Assembly: GCF_024137865.1 (NCBI RefSeq)
Contig: NZ_CP099960.1
Span: forward strand, 434,001 to 498,000
DNA: 64,000 nt
Reading direction: 5' to 3'
DNA from: Moraxella sp. FZFQ2102
Lineage (GTDB): Bacteria; Pseudomonadota; Gammaproteobacteria; Pseudomonadales; Moraxellaceae
The notes under the pieces were generated by a model. That model was not told the DNA's origin. It did no database searches and saw only the letters and a program-made list of their open reading frames with translations. How positions within the stretch are numbered: position 1 is the stretch's first letter; each line of letters begins with the position of its first letter. This document shows positions 9,574 to 18,598 of the stretch, piece by piece. The translations under genes were made by a program, and so were the position numbers.

Positions 9574-9639
9574 GTAGGGTGCGTTTTACGCACCCGCCAA
9601 ATACCAAATTAATGAACAGCAAAGTGCGTTATACGCACC
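9574..9639. repeat. Family B paired-palindrome element, short copy
   Basis: Left palindrome GTAGGGTGCG-TTTTA-CGCACC (9574-9594) and right palindrome GTGCGT-TATA-CGCAC (9624-9639) are separated by about 29 bp. The same palindrome type flanks longer cores at 40401-40518 and 60200-60318. It lies in the iscS-iscU gap and has no coding potential. Confidence 0.7.
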
Positions 9640-9746
9640 AATATAATACCAGATTTTACTATTGGACTGGTGAGATTTCACCAACAAACAAATAACAGCA
9701 AATCCAGCCAACCGCCCGATTTGCTACAACCAAAAGAGAATTTACC

Positions 9747-10130
9747 ATGGCATATTCAGATAAAGTCATCGACCATTACGAAAATCCACGCAATGTGGGC
9801 AACCTAGACAAAAACGCCAAAAATGTCGGCACTGGCATGGTTGGTGCGCCTGCGTGTGGCGATGTCATGCGTCTACAAATCCAAGTCAGCGACGATGGCA
9901 TCATTGAAGATGCAAAGTTCAAGACTTATGGCTGCGGCTCTGCAATCGCATCAAGCTCGCTTGTCACCGAATGGCTAAAAGGCAAAACCCTAGATCAAGC
10001 TGCCGCGATCAAAAACAAAGACATCGCTGAAGAACTTGCGCTACCACCAGTGAAAGTACACTGCTCAGTACTTGCCGAAGACGCGATCAAAGCAGCGATC
10101 GAAGATTATCAAGCCAAAGCACAAGCTTAA
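9747..10130 (+). CDS. iscU: Fe-S cluster scaffold protein IscU
   Basis: A 127-residue scaffold on which [2Fe-2S] clusters are assembled from IscS sulfur. The assembly-site residues are in place: Cys37 and Asp39 (GAPACGDVM), Cys63 (YGCGSAIASSS), and His106-Cys107 in LPPVKVHCS, where LPPVK is the HscA recognition motif. It is separated from iscS by 415 bp of repeats but clearly belongs to the same pathway; iscA follows 63 bp downstream. Confidence 0.97.
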   Translation: MAYSDKVIDHYENPRNVGNLDKNAKNVGTGMVGAPACGDVMRLQIQVSDDGIIEDAKFKTYGCGSAIASSSLVTEWLKGKTLDQAAAIKNKDIAEELALPPVKVHCSVLAEDAIKAAIEDYQAKAQA

Positions 10131-10193
10131 TGATCAATTTACCGAATTGATTATTACACAAGCCAATCTTAAAAAAATTTTTAAGGAATTGTC

Positions 10194-10514
10194 ATGATTA
10201 CCCTAACCACTCGTGCTGCACAGCATGTCAAAGATTTCTTAGAAAACCGTGGCAGCGGCGAAGGCATCCGTGTCGGTGTCCGCACCGCAGGCTGCTCAGG
10301 ATTGGCTTATGTGCTTGAGTTCGTCGATGAGCCAAACGGTGAAGATGAGAAATTCACCAGTGACGGCGTGAACATTTTCGTCGATCCAAAAAGCTTGGTA
10401 TATCTAAATGGTCTTGAGATGGATTATGTCACCGAAGGGCTAAACTCTGGCTTTAAATTCACCAACCCTAATCAAAAAGGGGAATGTGGCTGCGGTGAAT
10501 CTTTCACTGTCTAA
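10194..10514 (+). CDS. iscA: Iron-sulfur carrier protein IscA
   Basis: A 106-residue A-type carrier. It receives clusters from the IscU/HscBA machinery and delivers them to apo-proteins, especially as [4Fe-4S]. The three family cysteines are Cys34 (TAGCSGLAY), Cys98 and Cys100 (GECGCGESF). An AAGGAATTG ribosome site precedes the ATG. hscB starts 17 bp after the stop. Confidence 0.96.
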   Translation: MITLTTRAAQHVKDFLENRGSGEGIRVGVRTAGCSGLAYVLEFVDEPNGEDEKFTSDGVNIFVDPKSLVYLNGLEMDYVTEGLNSGFKFTNPNQKGECGCGESFTV

Positions 10515-10531
10515 GAGCGAGAGCATAATTG

Positions 10532-11059
10532 ATGAGTGATAATCATTTTTTCGCCCTGTTTGGTGCACCTGTCAGCTTTCGTATTGATCAAGCGCAGCTA
10601 AAAAATAGCTTACTTGAATTACAAAAGCAGCATCATCCCGATCGTGCGACAGGCGAAGCACAAGCCGTCAGTCAAAATGCATCATTGATTAACCATGCTT
10701 ATAATATTCTAAGCCGTGATGACAGCCGAGCTGCTTATTTACTAAGCCTAAATGGTGAAGATGTCGATTTGGACAAATCGATCAGTGATTGGGATTTTTT
10801 GGGTGAGATGATGGAAATTCGTATCGAGCTTGAAGAAACCGATGACCGCCCGACACTTGATCAGATGGCAGCGCAAGTACAACAAAAAAGCCATGCACTG
10901 GCTGATGAATTTGACACCGCTTATCAAGCCAAAGACTGGGCGGCGGCACGCGACACCGCCCAAAAACTACAGTTCGTTGGCAAGCTACACGATGACATCA
11001 CCGCCAAATTATCAGAGATCCTACAGCACAACAGCGATGACGATGATTTGTATGTCTGA
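10532..11059 (+). CDS. hscB: Co-chaperone HscB (Hsc20)
   Basis: A 175-residue J-domain co-chaperone that brings IscU to HscA and stimulates its ATPase. It starts MSDNHFFALFG, with the J-domain HPD triad at His35-Pro36-Asp37 (QKQHHPDRAT) and the three-helix IscU-binding domain after about residue 85. ATG 10532 is preferred, with GAGAGC upstream; a TTG one codon earlier is possible. A terminator-like hairpin follows, so hscA may be only partly co-transcribed. Confidence 0.95.
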   Translation: MSDNHFFALFGAPVSFRIDQAQLKNSLLELQKQHHPDRATGEAQAVSQNASLINHAYNILSRDDSRAAYLLSLNGEDVDLDKSISDWDFLGEMMEIRIELEETDDRPTLDQMAAQVQQKSHALADEFDTAYQAKDWAAARDTAQKLQFVGKLHDDITAKLSEILQHNSDDDDLYV

Positions 11060-11121
11060 TGATTGATTATGATCAATTTATCAAGCTATTGGTGATTTTA
11101 TCGCAATTCTACAATAAATTT

Positions 11122-11154
11122 ACGCCAAAATTCGATCCGTTTTGGCGTGTTTTT
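11122..11154 (+). terminator. Intrinsic terminator between hscB and hscA
   Basis: Perfect ACGCCAAAA/TTTTGGCGT 9-bp stem with a 9-nt loop, followed by GTTTTT. It splits the isc genes into two probable transcription units. Confidence 0.85.
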
Positions 11155-11258
11155 ATGAAAATAACTTTGTAACAAACTGCCCAAATTTGCCGTCAAATTT
11201 AGTATAATAGCCACAAGTTCATATCTAACCAATTTATTTTATCAAATAAGAATTTATT

Positions 11259-13118
11259 ATGTCATTACTACAAATCAGCGAACCGAACCAAAGCAAAAAT
11301 CCCCATCAGCACCGTTTCGGCTTAGGCATTGATCTTGGCACGACGCATTCTTTGGTGGGTGTGGTGCGTTCGGGCAAATCCGCTGTTTTGCCGTTTAATG
11401 ACACGCCGCTGCTGCCATCGGTGGTGTATTATGGCGCGCAGTCGGAGAAACCCTTGGTTGGTAAAGAAGCCTTGGCGTACAGCGATGACACTGCCAATAC
11501 AATCATCTCTGCCAAGCGATTTATGGGGCGTGCGCGCAGTGATATTAAGTTTTCACACCCTTATACCCTAAGCGGTGATGATGCCACCATGCCTGCATTC
11601 GTCACTGCACAAGGTGAGAAATCACCCGTTGAGACTTCAGCACACATCCTATCGCGCTTGTATCGTCATGCTGCTGCTGCTCTGCCTGCTGACAGCATTC
11701 AAGGGGCGGTGATTACCGTGCCTGCGTATTTCGATGAAGCGCAGCGCAATGCCACCAAAGACGCCGCCACCGCTGCAGGCTTGACAGTGCTTCGCTTGCT
11801 GAACGAACCGACCGCCGCGGCGATCGCGTACGGACTGGATAAGGCGACCAATCACGGCATTTATCTTGTCTATGATCTGGGCGGTGGCACATTCGATGTC
11901 TCAGTACTGCGCCTAAGTGATGGCGTGTTTGAAGTGCTTGCCACAGGTGGTAATTCAGCTTTGGGTGGTGATGATATTGACCGCTTGCTTGCCAATTGGC
12001 TGATCAAACAATCCAAGCTAAACCCTGCCGATATTGATAATGCCGAAAAATCACGCCTTGCCAAGCTTGCCAAAGACTATAAGCAAGCCCTAACCACTCA
12101 AGATGGCATCAATATCGACACAAACATCGCAGGCACCCTACTTAACACTACTTTAAATAATGCCACACTTGCCCAAATCATCGAGCCTGTGATTCGCCGC
12201 ACGCTGCAAGCCTGCGAGCAAGTGCTGCTTGACGCCAAGCTTGATAAAGCTGTGCTGAATGATGTGATCTTGGTCGGTGGTTCAACGCGTATGCCTGTTA
12301 TTCAATCAGCAGTGGCGAGCTTTTTTGACCGCACGCCACTGTGCAGCATCAATCCTGATGAAGTCGTGGCATTAGGGGCAAGTATCGCGGCCGACCAGCT
12401 GGTGAATAAAAAAGACGGTGGCTTGCTTCTTTTAGATGTCACACCGCTATCATTAGGTCTTGAGACCATGGGTGGTCTTGTTGAAGTCATCATTCCACGC
12501 AATACACCAATCCCTGTGGCTCGCCGCCAAACCTTCACTACACACCAAGATGGTCAGACAGGCATGGTGGTGCATATTGTACAAGGTGAGCGCGATACAG
12601 TCGCCGATTGTCGAAGCCTTGGACGCTTTGAGCTGTATGGCATTCCGCCGATGAAAGCAGGTCTTGCGCGCATCGAAGTTACTTTCAGCATCGATGCCAA
12701 TGGTCAGCTGACGGTATCAGCACGCGAAACGACGACGGGTGTCACTAGCCAAATCGAAGTCAGCCCAAGCTATGGTTTATCCGAAGCGCAGCAAGAACAG
12801 CTACTCCTGGCAGGCTTTACCCATGCCAATGAAGACAAAGCCGTGCGTATGCTGATCGAGACCAAAGTCGAAGCCGACCGCGAATTGATCGCCCTATCCT
12901 CGGCTTTGGCAGAATTTGGCGAGTTATTGACCCAAGATGAACAAACAACCTTAACCCATCTAATGCAAGCGGTACGCAGTGCGATGGATAGCAATGACAA
13001 AGCAGTGCTTGATACTGCAATCGCCGCGCTAAAACCTGCCAGCGATCATTTTGCCAGCGTGATTATGGATAAAAATGTCAAAGATGCATTGGCAGGCACA
13101 CGCACCAGTGATTGGTAA
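11259..13118 (+). CDS. hscA: Fe-S assembly chaperone HscA
   Basis: A 619-residue specialised Hsp70 that uses ATP to release clusters from IscU by binding its LPPVK motif. Hsp70 signatures are visible: GIDLGTTHSLVG near residue 23, YDLGGGTFDVS (about 205), and VILVGGSTRMPVIQ (about 335), then the substrate-binding domain from about 385. The C-terminus lacks a long DnaK-type acidic tail, as is normal for HscA. A TATAAT at 11203-11208, after the upstream terminator, suggests its own promoter, though no clear -35 box is seen. fdx follows after a repeat element. Confidence 0.95.
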   Translation: MSLLQISEPNQSKNPHQHRFGLGIDLGTTHSLVGVVRSGKSAVLPFNDTPLLPSVVYYGAQSEKPLVGKEALAYSDDTANTIISAKRFMGRARSDIKFSHPYTLSGDDATMPAFVTAQGEKSPVETSAHILSRLYRHAAAALPADSIQGAVITVPAYFDEAQRNATKDAATAAGLTVLRLLNEPTAAAIAYGLDKATNHGIYLVYDLGGGTFDVSVLRLSDGVFEVLATGGNSALGGDDIDRLLANWLIKQSKLNPADIDNAEKSRLAKLAKDYKQALTTQDGINIDTNIAGTLLNTTLNNATLAQIIEPVIRRTLQACEQVLLDAKLDKAVLNDVILVGGSTRMPVIQSAVASFFDRTPLCSINPDEVVALGASIAADQLVNKKDGGLLLLDVTPLSLGLETMGGLVEVIIPRNTPIPVARRQTFTTHQDGQTGMVVHIVQGERDTVADCRSLGRFELYGIPPMKAGLARIEVTFSIDANGQLTVSARETTTGVTSQIEVSPSYGLSEAQQEQLLLAGFTHANEDKAVRMLIETKVEADRELIALSSALAEFGELLTQDEQTTLTHLMQAVRSAMDSNDKAVLDTAIAALKPASDHFASVIMDKNVKDALAGTRTSDW

Positions 13119-13171
13119 TGGCAGTTTTAAATAAAAATTTGTAGATTTATTCAAAATTATAGTCAAGCAAA

Positions 13172-13248
13172 TTTGAAATAAGATAAGAAAAACAAGCGAA
13201 GTTGTACAAGTCGTACTACGCGAGAGTTTGACGCAGTATTATTTCAAA
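13172..13248. repeat. Family A inverted-terminal repeat element, copy 2
   Basis: A 77-bp element whose ends TTTGAAATAA and TTATTTCAAA are exact inverted repeats. The interior shares AAGAAAAACAAGCGA and GAGTTTGACGCAGTA with the family and also holds a small TTGTACAAGTCGTACTACG palindrome-like segment not present in copy 3. It sits between hscA and fdx. Confidence 0.75.
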
Positions 13249-13280
13249 GTCGGCAGACTATATCGTTAAAAGAGAAACTT

Positions 13281-13619
13281 ATGACCACCGTAACCCTACT
13301 TCCACACCACGAAATCTGCCCAGAAGGCGCAACCGTAGAAATCAATGCAGGTGAAAATCTATGTGAAGCCCTACTAGATCGCGGCATCAAAATCGAACAC
13401 GCCTGCGATATGTCAAAAGCCTGCACCACTTGCCATGTGATAGTACGCAAAGGCTTTGATAGCCTAGGAGAGATGGACGACATCGAAGGCGATTTACTTG
13501 ATCGTGCATGGGGTCTTGAGCCTGATTCGCGTCTTGCTTGCCAGTGTATCGTCGCCGATGAAGATTTGGTGATTGAGATTCCAAAATACACGCTGAATCA
13601 CGCCAAAGAAAATCATTGA
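13281..13619 (+). CDS. fdx: Isc-type [2Fe-2S] ferredoxin
   Basis: A 112-residue adrenodoxin-type ferredoxin that supplies electrons for cluster assembly on IscU. The ligands are Cys42, Cys48, Cys51 (HACDMSKACTTCHVIV) and Cys87 (RLACQCIV). The segment FDSLGEMDDIEGDLLDRAWGL is typical of Isc ferredoxins. It ends the isc gene set and is followed by a strong terminator. No iscX is found after it. Confidence 0.95.
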   Translation: MTTVTLLPHHEICPEGATVEINAGENLCEALLDRGIKIEHACDMSKACTTCHVIVRKGFDSLGEMDDIEGDLLDRAWGLEPDSRLACQCIVADEDLVIEIPKYTLNHAKENH

Positions 13620-13631
13620 TTTTTAAGCATT

Positions 13632-13665
13632 AAAAAAGCCATCAGATAAAACGATGGCTTTTTTG
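13632..13665 (+). terminator. Intrinsic terminator after fdx
   Basis: AAAAAGCCATC / GATGGCTTTTT stem with a 9-nt loop and T-run. Confidence 0.9.
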
Positions 13666-13734
13666 TTTTTGCTAAAAACTTGTGTGTGGTGAGTATAGTT
13701 ACTGAACGCCAAAATATACCGCGATTCAGTTTTT

Positions 13735-13802
13735 CGTTCGTAGTGAGCCTGTCGAACCATGACGCGAAAATCATTACCCTTCGATCAGCTTAAGATGAAC
13801 GG
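13735..13802. repeat. REP-like pair upstream of the purN 3' end
   Basis: CGTTCGTAGTGAGCCTGTCG...CATGACG (13735-13764) is followed by CCCTTCGATCAGCTTAAGAT...CGG (13777-13802). These resemble the two halves of the widespread TTCGTGGTGAGC-TGTCGAACC / CCCTTCGACAAGCTC REP-type sequences seen in many proteobacteria. They lie between convergent fdx and purN. Confidence 0.5.
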
Positions 13803-13838
13803 TTTTGGTAATTGAAGTTAAATCACCATATAAAACAC

Positions 13839-14501
13839 TTAATCCAACCACAATTTCCATGGCAAATCGACAAATCCAGTTGTCTGCCCTGCTTTGATGG
13901 CTGTCAGATCAAGCGCGCCTTTGGCGATCAATTCCAATGTAAACGGCACCAGTCGATGCTCAAGCTTTTGTACTCGCTTACCAAGACTCTCAGCGGTATC
14001 ATGCTCATCGACAGACAGCCAAGCTTGGGTCAATACCTGTCCAGCATCCAGTTCAGGCGTCACCAAATGCACGCTACAGCCATGATGCTGATCACCTGAG
14101 CGAACCACTCGCGCATGAGTATCTAGCCCCTTATAAGCAGGCAAAAGTGACGGATGTAGATTAATCATCGCACATGGTACCGCATGGATAAAGTCCGCCG
14201 ACAGTACACGCATAAAGCCTGCCAGCACCACCAAATCAGGTGACCAAGCCATAATTTGATCAAGCGCGTGCTTTTCAAAGGTGGCGATACTCATACGCTT
14301 GCCACTCGGTGCGTGAGACAGCACTGTCACAGGGATGTTGGCAGTGTTGGCTCGGGTGATGGCATACGCATCTTCACGATTGCTAATCACACCGATGATG
14401 TCGATGGGCAATGTACCTGCCTGCATGGCATCGATCATCACTTGCAAGTTTGAGCCGCTGCCTGAGACCAGCACAGCGACTTTTAGACGACGATTGCTCA
14501 T
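13839..14501 (-). CDS. purN: Phosphoribosylglycinamide formyltransferase
   Basis: A 220-residue enzyme that transfers a formyl group from 10-formyl-THF to GAR in purine synthesis. It contains the N-terminal VAVLVSGSGSNLQ loop and the active-site segment INLHPSLLPAYKG with Asn114 and His116, plus HLVTPELDAGQVL with the catalytic aspartate. The start codon shares one base with the purM stop (TGATG), so the two are translationally coupled. Confidence 0.96.
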   Translation of the reverse strand: MSNRRLKVAVLVSGSGSNLQVMIDAMQAGTLPIDIIGVISNREDAYAITRANTANIPVTVLSHAPSGKRMSIATFEKHALDQIMAWSPDLVVLAGFMRVLSADFIHAVPCAMINLHPSLLPAYKGLDTHARVVRSGDQHHGCSVHLVTPELDAGQVLTQAWLSVDEHDTAESLGKRVQKLEHRLVPFTLELIAKGALDLTAIKAGQTTGFVDLPWKLWLD

Positions 14502-15544
14502 CAGATATACACCACAGCTTTATCGGTGCGTTCGACGATTTCACCGATTTTCCAGACGGTCTCGCCACTAGCAGACAGCTCGCTCATCGCTTGCTCAGCC
14601 TTGTCCGCAGGGATGGCTAGAATAAAGCCCACGCCACAGTTGAAGGTGCGATACATCTCAAGCATCTCAATGTTGCCGCCTTTTTGTAGCCACTGGAACA
14701 CTTCTGGCAGTGCCCAGCTTGATGTGTCAATTTGTGCAGCCAAGTTCTCAGGCAATACACGCGGCAAGTTCTCAGTCAGGCCACCACCTGTAATGTGTGC
14801 CATCGCATGGATATTGGCATTGCCCAGTGATTTTTGAAGCGCATTGACAGATTTGACATAGATGCGTGTTGGCGCCATCAGCGCATCCGCCAATGAACGC
14901 TCGCCCAATTTTTCACTCGCCACATCTGTACCAGTCACTTCAATGACTTTACGGATTAGCGAATAACCGTTTGAGTGTGCACCACTTGATGCCAATGCAA
15001 TCAGCACATCGCCTTGTTGAACATTGTCGCCTGTGATGACTTCAGACTCTTCGACCACACCAACACAAAAACCTGCCAAGTCATAATCTTCATCTTGGTA
15101 CATCCCTGGCATCTCAGCAGTCTCACCACCGATTAGGGCACAGTTGGCAAGCTGACAGCCATCACCAATACCAGCGATCACCGTCGCTGCTGTATCGACA
15201 TCCAGTTTGCCTGTTGCATAATAATCTAAGAAAAACAGCGGCTCAGCACCACAAACCAGTAGGTCATTGACACACATCGCCACCAAGTCTTGACCGATGG
15301 TCTCATGGCGATTCAGCTGTAGAGCCAACTTTAGCTTAGTACCGACACCGTCCGTACCAGAGACCAATAGCGGTGATTTATAGCCTGTTGGAATACGGCA
15401 CAATGCACCAAAACCACCCAAGCCACCCATCACTTCAGGTCGAGAAGTAGCCTTTGCCACCGATTTGATACGAGAAACCAACGCTTCGCCTGCGTCAATA
15501 TCCACGCCTGCGTCTTTATAACTGAGTGAAGTTTGCTGTGTCAT
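14501..15544 (-). CDS. purM: Phosphoribosylformylglycinamidine cyclo-ligase (AIR synthetase)
   Basis: A 347-residue ATP-dependent enzyme that closes the imidazole ring of AIR. Motifs: [16 protein letters not shown], the [13 protein letters not shown] nucleotide loop, [11 protein letters not shown] and [16 protein letters not shown] chose ATG 15544 (MTQQTSLSY) because AAGGGTAGCT lies directly upstream. The frame opens nine codons earlier but without a ribosome site. A TATAAT-like -10 (minus strand of 15595-15600) lies about 50 bp upstream. It forms an operon with purN. Confidence 0.96.
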   Translation of the reverse strand: MTQQTSLSYKDAGVDIDAGEALVSRIKSVAKATSRPEVMGGLGGFGALCRIPTGYKSPLLVSGTDGVGTKLKLALQLNRHETIGQDLVAMCVNDLLVCGAEPLFFLDYYATGKLDVDTAATVIAGIGDGCQLANCALIGGETAEMPGMYQDEDYDLAGFCVGVVEESEVITGDNVQQGDVLIALASSGAHSNGYSLIRKVIEVTGTDVASEKLGERSLADALMAPTRIYVKSVNALQKSLGNANIHAMAHITGGGLTENLPRVLPENLAAQIDTSSWALPEVFQWLQKGGNIEMLEMYRTFNCGVGFILAIPADKAEQAMSELSASGETVWKIGEIVERTDKAVVYI

Positions 15545-15745
15545 AGCTACCCTTAAAAAATGCAATGCCAACTGGCGGAAAAATATTACTGTTTATTATA
15601 GCAAATTTTTTTGGTTAAGTTTTATGTCGTTGGCAAAATTATTGAGTTTTTTTAAGTTTATATCAAAAAATGTTGGCTAATGAGTATCTAAAGCGCACAA
15701 AATCGCTTAAAATAATCATCGTATTTATCGATGGAATTTTTATAA

Positions 15746-16855
15746 ATGTATCGCACTGGCATTGACCCATTTTTTCGCCGTTTATTGATTTTATCAGCGG
15801 TTGGATTGTTTTTGTATACGCTGTTTTTAATGAAGTCTGTCATCGCACCGTTTGTGGCGTCATTTATTCTGGCATACTTTCTAAATCCCTTGGTCAGTAT
15901 CGTCGGTCGTTTTATGCCACGCATTTTGGCAATCAGCCTAGTGTATGTGAGTGGCGGTGTGATTGCGGTGGCTTTTTTTGTATGGCTTGTACCACTGCTT
16001 TGGGCACAGCTTGAACTACTATGGCAGTCACTACCGGCAGCGGTACTTTGGTACAATGATGTTGTGCGTCCATGGATCTCAATGCATACCAATGCCGATT
16101 TGTTACCACTGGATGTCAATGTGCTATCCAATGCCGCTTTGGAATTTTTTCAAAAAAACTATCAATTTGCCGATGCTCAAAGCTTTATTCGTCAGGCGCT
16201 CAGCTCTGGTATGACTTTTGCCAATAGCTTTGGGCTTTTGGTGATGATTCCAATTTTAGCATTTTATTTTTTATTGGGCTGGGATCAGCGTCTTGCTACT
16301 TGGCAATCCGCCATCCCAAAACCATATACCAAAAAAGTTGTCGAAATCACCAAGGACTGTCACGAAGCACTGATGAGTTTTGCCAAGGGTCAGCTACTTG
16401 TCATGGTACTCCTTGGCACGATTTATGCCGTGCAACTCGAGCTGATTGGACTCAAGCTTGGTCTGATCATCGGCATCTCAGCAGGCATTGCAAGCTTTGT
16501 ACCCTACCTTGGCTTTGGCGTTGGCATCATCGCTGCTCTGATTGCTGGCGTGTTTCAATTTGGCTTTGATTGGTTGCAGCTTGGTTTGATTGTCGGTGCT
16601 TTTATGGTTGGACAAGCCTTAGAAGGCTATGTACTACAGCCGCTACTGCTTGGCAATAAAATTGGTCTGTCGCCACTATGGGTGATTTTCTCAGTACTTG
16701 CCGGTGCAGCGGTTTTTGGCTTTGTCGGGATGCTCATTGCTCTACCCGTCTCTGCGGTGCTCAATGTGCTTTTTTATCATGCTTATCAAGCGTATCTGGA
16801 CAGTGATTGGTACAAAGGGCGCAGGCAGTATCAGCTGTTTAGGCGTGATGAATGA
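15746..16855 (+). CDS. AI-2E family transporter (PerM-like)
   Basis: A 369-residue polytopic inner-membrane protein with about eight hydrophobic segments. It starts FFRRLLILSAVGLFLYTLFLMKSVIAPFV and contains the characteristic PFVASFILAYFLNPLV (about 34-49) and later IGISAGIASFVPYLGFGVGI and NKIGLSPLWVIFSVLAGAAVFGFVGMLIALPVSAVL (broken here by its family motifs). Members export small molecules or act as Na+/H+ antiporters; the substrate here is unknown. It is divergent from purM, and hda follows, an arrangement found in other gammaproteobacteria, where purM, perM and hda cluster. Confidence 0.88.
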   Translation: MYRTGIDPFFRRLLILSAVGLFLYTLFLMKSVIAPFVASFILAYFLNPLVSIVGRFMPRILAISLVYVSGGVIAVAFFVWLVPLLWAQLELLWQSLPAAVLWYNDVVRPWISMHTNADLLPLDVNVLSNAALEFFQKNYQFADAQSFIRQALSSGMTFANSFGLLVMIPILAFYFLLGWDQRLATWQSAIPKPYTKKVVEITKDCHEALMSFAKGQLLVMVLLGTIYAVQLELIGLKLGLIIGISAGIASFVPYLGFGVGIIAALIAGVFQFGFDWLQLGLIVGAFMVGQALEGYVLQPLLLGNKIGLSPLWVIFSVLAGAAVFGFVGMLIALPVSAVLNVLFYHAYQAYLDSDWYKGRRQYQLFRRDE

Positions 16856-16933
16856 GAAGCGCGATGAATATTTGTCAATTTATCTTGCAGCGCAGCGCCA
16901 AAATGTGCTATATATAGCCTAACAAATGTAGCC

Positions 16934-16962
16934 TTGTAAAACTTGACTAAACCCCCTACAAT
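16934..16962 (+). promoter_or_regulatory. Probable hda promoter
   Basis: TTGTAA, 17-bp spacer, TACAAT. The leader is about 40 nt. The C-rich discriminator is in the spacer, not after the -10. Confidence 0.5.
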
Positions 16963-17006
16963 AACAACGATAATTTTGGACATTTTTCGCACAAGCTGAC
17001 TGTTTT

Positions 17007-17762
17007 ATGACCGATTTATTTTCGCAAGATTCCTTGAACATTGATATCCGCCAAGAGATCAGCTTGGCGGACTTTAGCTCAGCAGGATATCGCCCCATCA
17101 TCGATGCGGTGGCAAGGCTTGTCGATGGCTCACTGCGCGAGCTGTTCATCGTCGGCGGTAAGGGTTTTGGCAAGACGCGCCTTGCCAGTGCGATTTACGA
17201 TCATTATGTCAAGCAAACGCAAAAGATGGCGATCAGCCTGCACTTAGATGAGCTCATTGATGAAGATCCGCACGCCACTGCATTGGCAGGACTTGAGATG
17301 TTCGATTTGATCATTATCGATGACTTGCAGCTGGTGCGCCAAAATTATGAATGGCAAGAAGGCTTATTTCACCTAATCAATCGCATTCATGAGCACAAAA
17401 AACAGCTGCTGTATTTTGCCGATGATACCGCACGCGAACTTGAGCTCAGTCTTCATGATCTGCACACACGGCTATCGCTTGCGCCGATGCTCAATATGCC
17501 TGATCATGATGACATCAATGATCGCAAGATTTTGATCGATACGATTTTAAAGAAGAAAAATTGGCGACTGCCTGAAGAGATTTTGGACTATTTATTACAC
17601 GAAGGACCGAGAAACGCAGGTGATATCAATATTGTGCTTAGCCACATCACACCGCTACTGACTCGACTGTCGCGTGTGCAAATTCCCAAAAAAACCATCA
17701 CCGAAGCCAAAAATATCATCCTTCGCGAAACTTTCATGCTTGAAGTCAGTGAAGGAGAATAA
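17007..17762 (+). CDS. hda: DnaA regulatory inactivator Hda-like AAA+ protein
   Basis: 251 residues, a DnaA-related AAA+ protein without the DNA-binding domain IV. Walker A is GGKGFGKT (50-57) and Walker B is LIIIDDLQ (101-108), followed by sensor-type segments. With the loaded sliding clamp, Hda stimulates ATP hydrolysis on DnaA and so prevents re-initiation. The N-terminal FSQDSLNIDI may be a diverged clamp-binding peptide like the QLSLPL of E. coli. Its position next to the AI-2E permease and purM agrees with Hda in other gammaproteobacteria. DnaC is excluded by size and context. Confidence 0.88.
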   Translation: MTDLFSQDSLNIDIRQEISLADFSSAGYRPIIDAVARLVDGSLRELFIVGGKGFGKTRLASAIYDHYVKQTQKMAISLHLDELIDEDPHATALAGLEMFDLIIIDDLQLVRQNYEWQEGLFHLINRIHEHKKQLLYFADDTARELELSLHDLHTRLSLAPMLNMPDHDDINDRKILIDTILKKKNWRLPEEILDYLLHEGPRNAGDINIVLSHITPLLTRLSRVQIPKKTITEAKNIILRETFMLEVSEGE

Positions 17763-17854
17763 GCTTCAGCGATTTTTGCAATATTGCAATAAACTATAGC
17801 CAAAAGCACAAAAACATGATATTTTATCAACACATTATTCATTAGGATTTGATT

Positions 17855-18505
17855 ATGAAAACAGTAAAATTGCTCACCATCGCCGCCGCTGCTATTATGA
17901 GTGGTAGTGCTTTGGCACAAGTCACGCTGAATGTCGATGACAACATCAAAGTTACCGCTATCAATGGCAAAGAAGTGCGTCACGGCCTGTTGCAGCCGCT
18001 GAAGCAAAGCTTTACGCTTGAACCAGGTCAGCATGTGATCACCGCGCGTTATGATCGCTTGTTCAACCTAAATAGCGACAACCACGATTATCTAAAATCA
18101 GGTAACATCACCGTTGCTGCTGAATTGGCTGATAACCAAACCTATCAGCTGATCATGCCAAATCAGCCAAATACTTATAACGCCGCTAAGGACTATGTCA
18201 AAGCGCCAAGCCTTGCCATCGCCCAAAACGGTAAAATCATCGCCCAAGAAGACAGCAGCGAAGATCGCAATGGTGTCTTTGCCAACCTAACCAACTCAAT
18301 CGGTGGCATCTTCAGCCGTGGCGACTCGGCACTGAGCGCCAATCAGCGCACCATCACTGCCATCAATCAGCAACAAGCCACCGCCCCTGTCGCGCCTGCT
18401 GTATCTGCACCACGCGCGCAGAATAACTTGGATGGCTTTATGCAACTGTGGCTGAACTCCAGCGACGAAGAGCGCGAAAAGATCCGCCAATGGATTGAAA
18501 AATAA
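17855..18505 (+). CDS. DUF2057 family secreted protein
   Basis: 216 residues. The signal peptide is clear: MKTVKLLTIAAAAIMSGSALA, cleaved before QVTLN. The mature part matches the pattern of DUF2057 (YccT) proteins: VTLNVDDNIKVTAINGKEV, FTLEPGQHVITARY, then a long variable linker and a charged C-terminal helix (SSDEEREKIRQWIEK). E. coli YccT has been linked to restraint of curli formation, but function here is unknown. ATG 17855 is preferred over an in-frame TTG six bases upstream because AGGATTTG precedes it. A terminator follows. Confidence 0.8.
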   Translation: MKTVKLLTIAAAAIMSGSALAQVTLNVDDNIKVTAINGKEVRHGLLQPLKQSFTLEPGQHVITARYDRLFNLNSDNHDYLKSGNITVAAELADNQTYQLIMPNQPNTYNAAKDYVKAPSLAIAQNGKIIAQEDSSEDRNGVFANLTNSIGGIFSRGDSALSANQRTITAINQQQATAPVAPAVSAPRAQNNLDGFMQLWLNSSDEEREKIRQWIEK

Positions 18506-18513
18506 TCCATCAT

Positions 18514-18547
18514 TAAAAAAGGGCTTGTATCATTCAAGCCCTTTTTG
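18514..18547 (+). terminator. Intrinsic terminator after the DUF2057 gene
   Basis: AAAAAGGGCTTG / CAAGCCCTTTTT stem, 7-nt loop. Confidence 0.9.
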
Positions 18548-18598
18548 TTTTATTAAATTTTCAGCTATGTCAAATTTGATAAATCTGGTTCATGCCAA

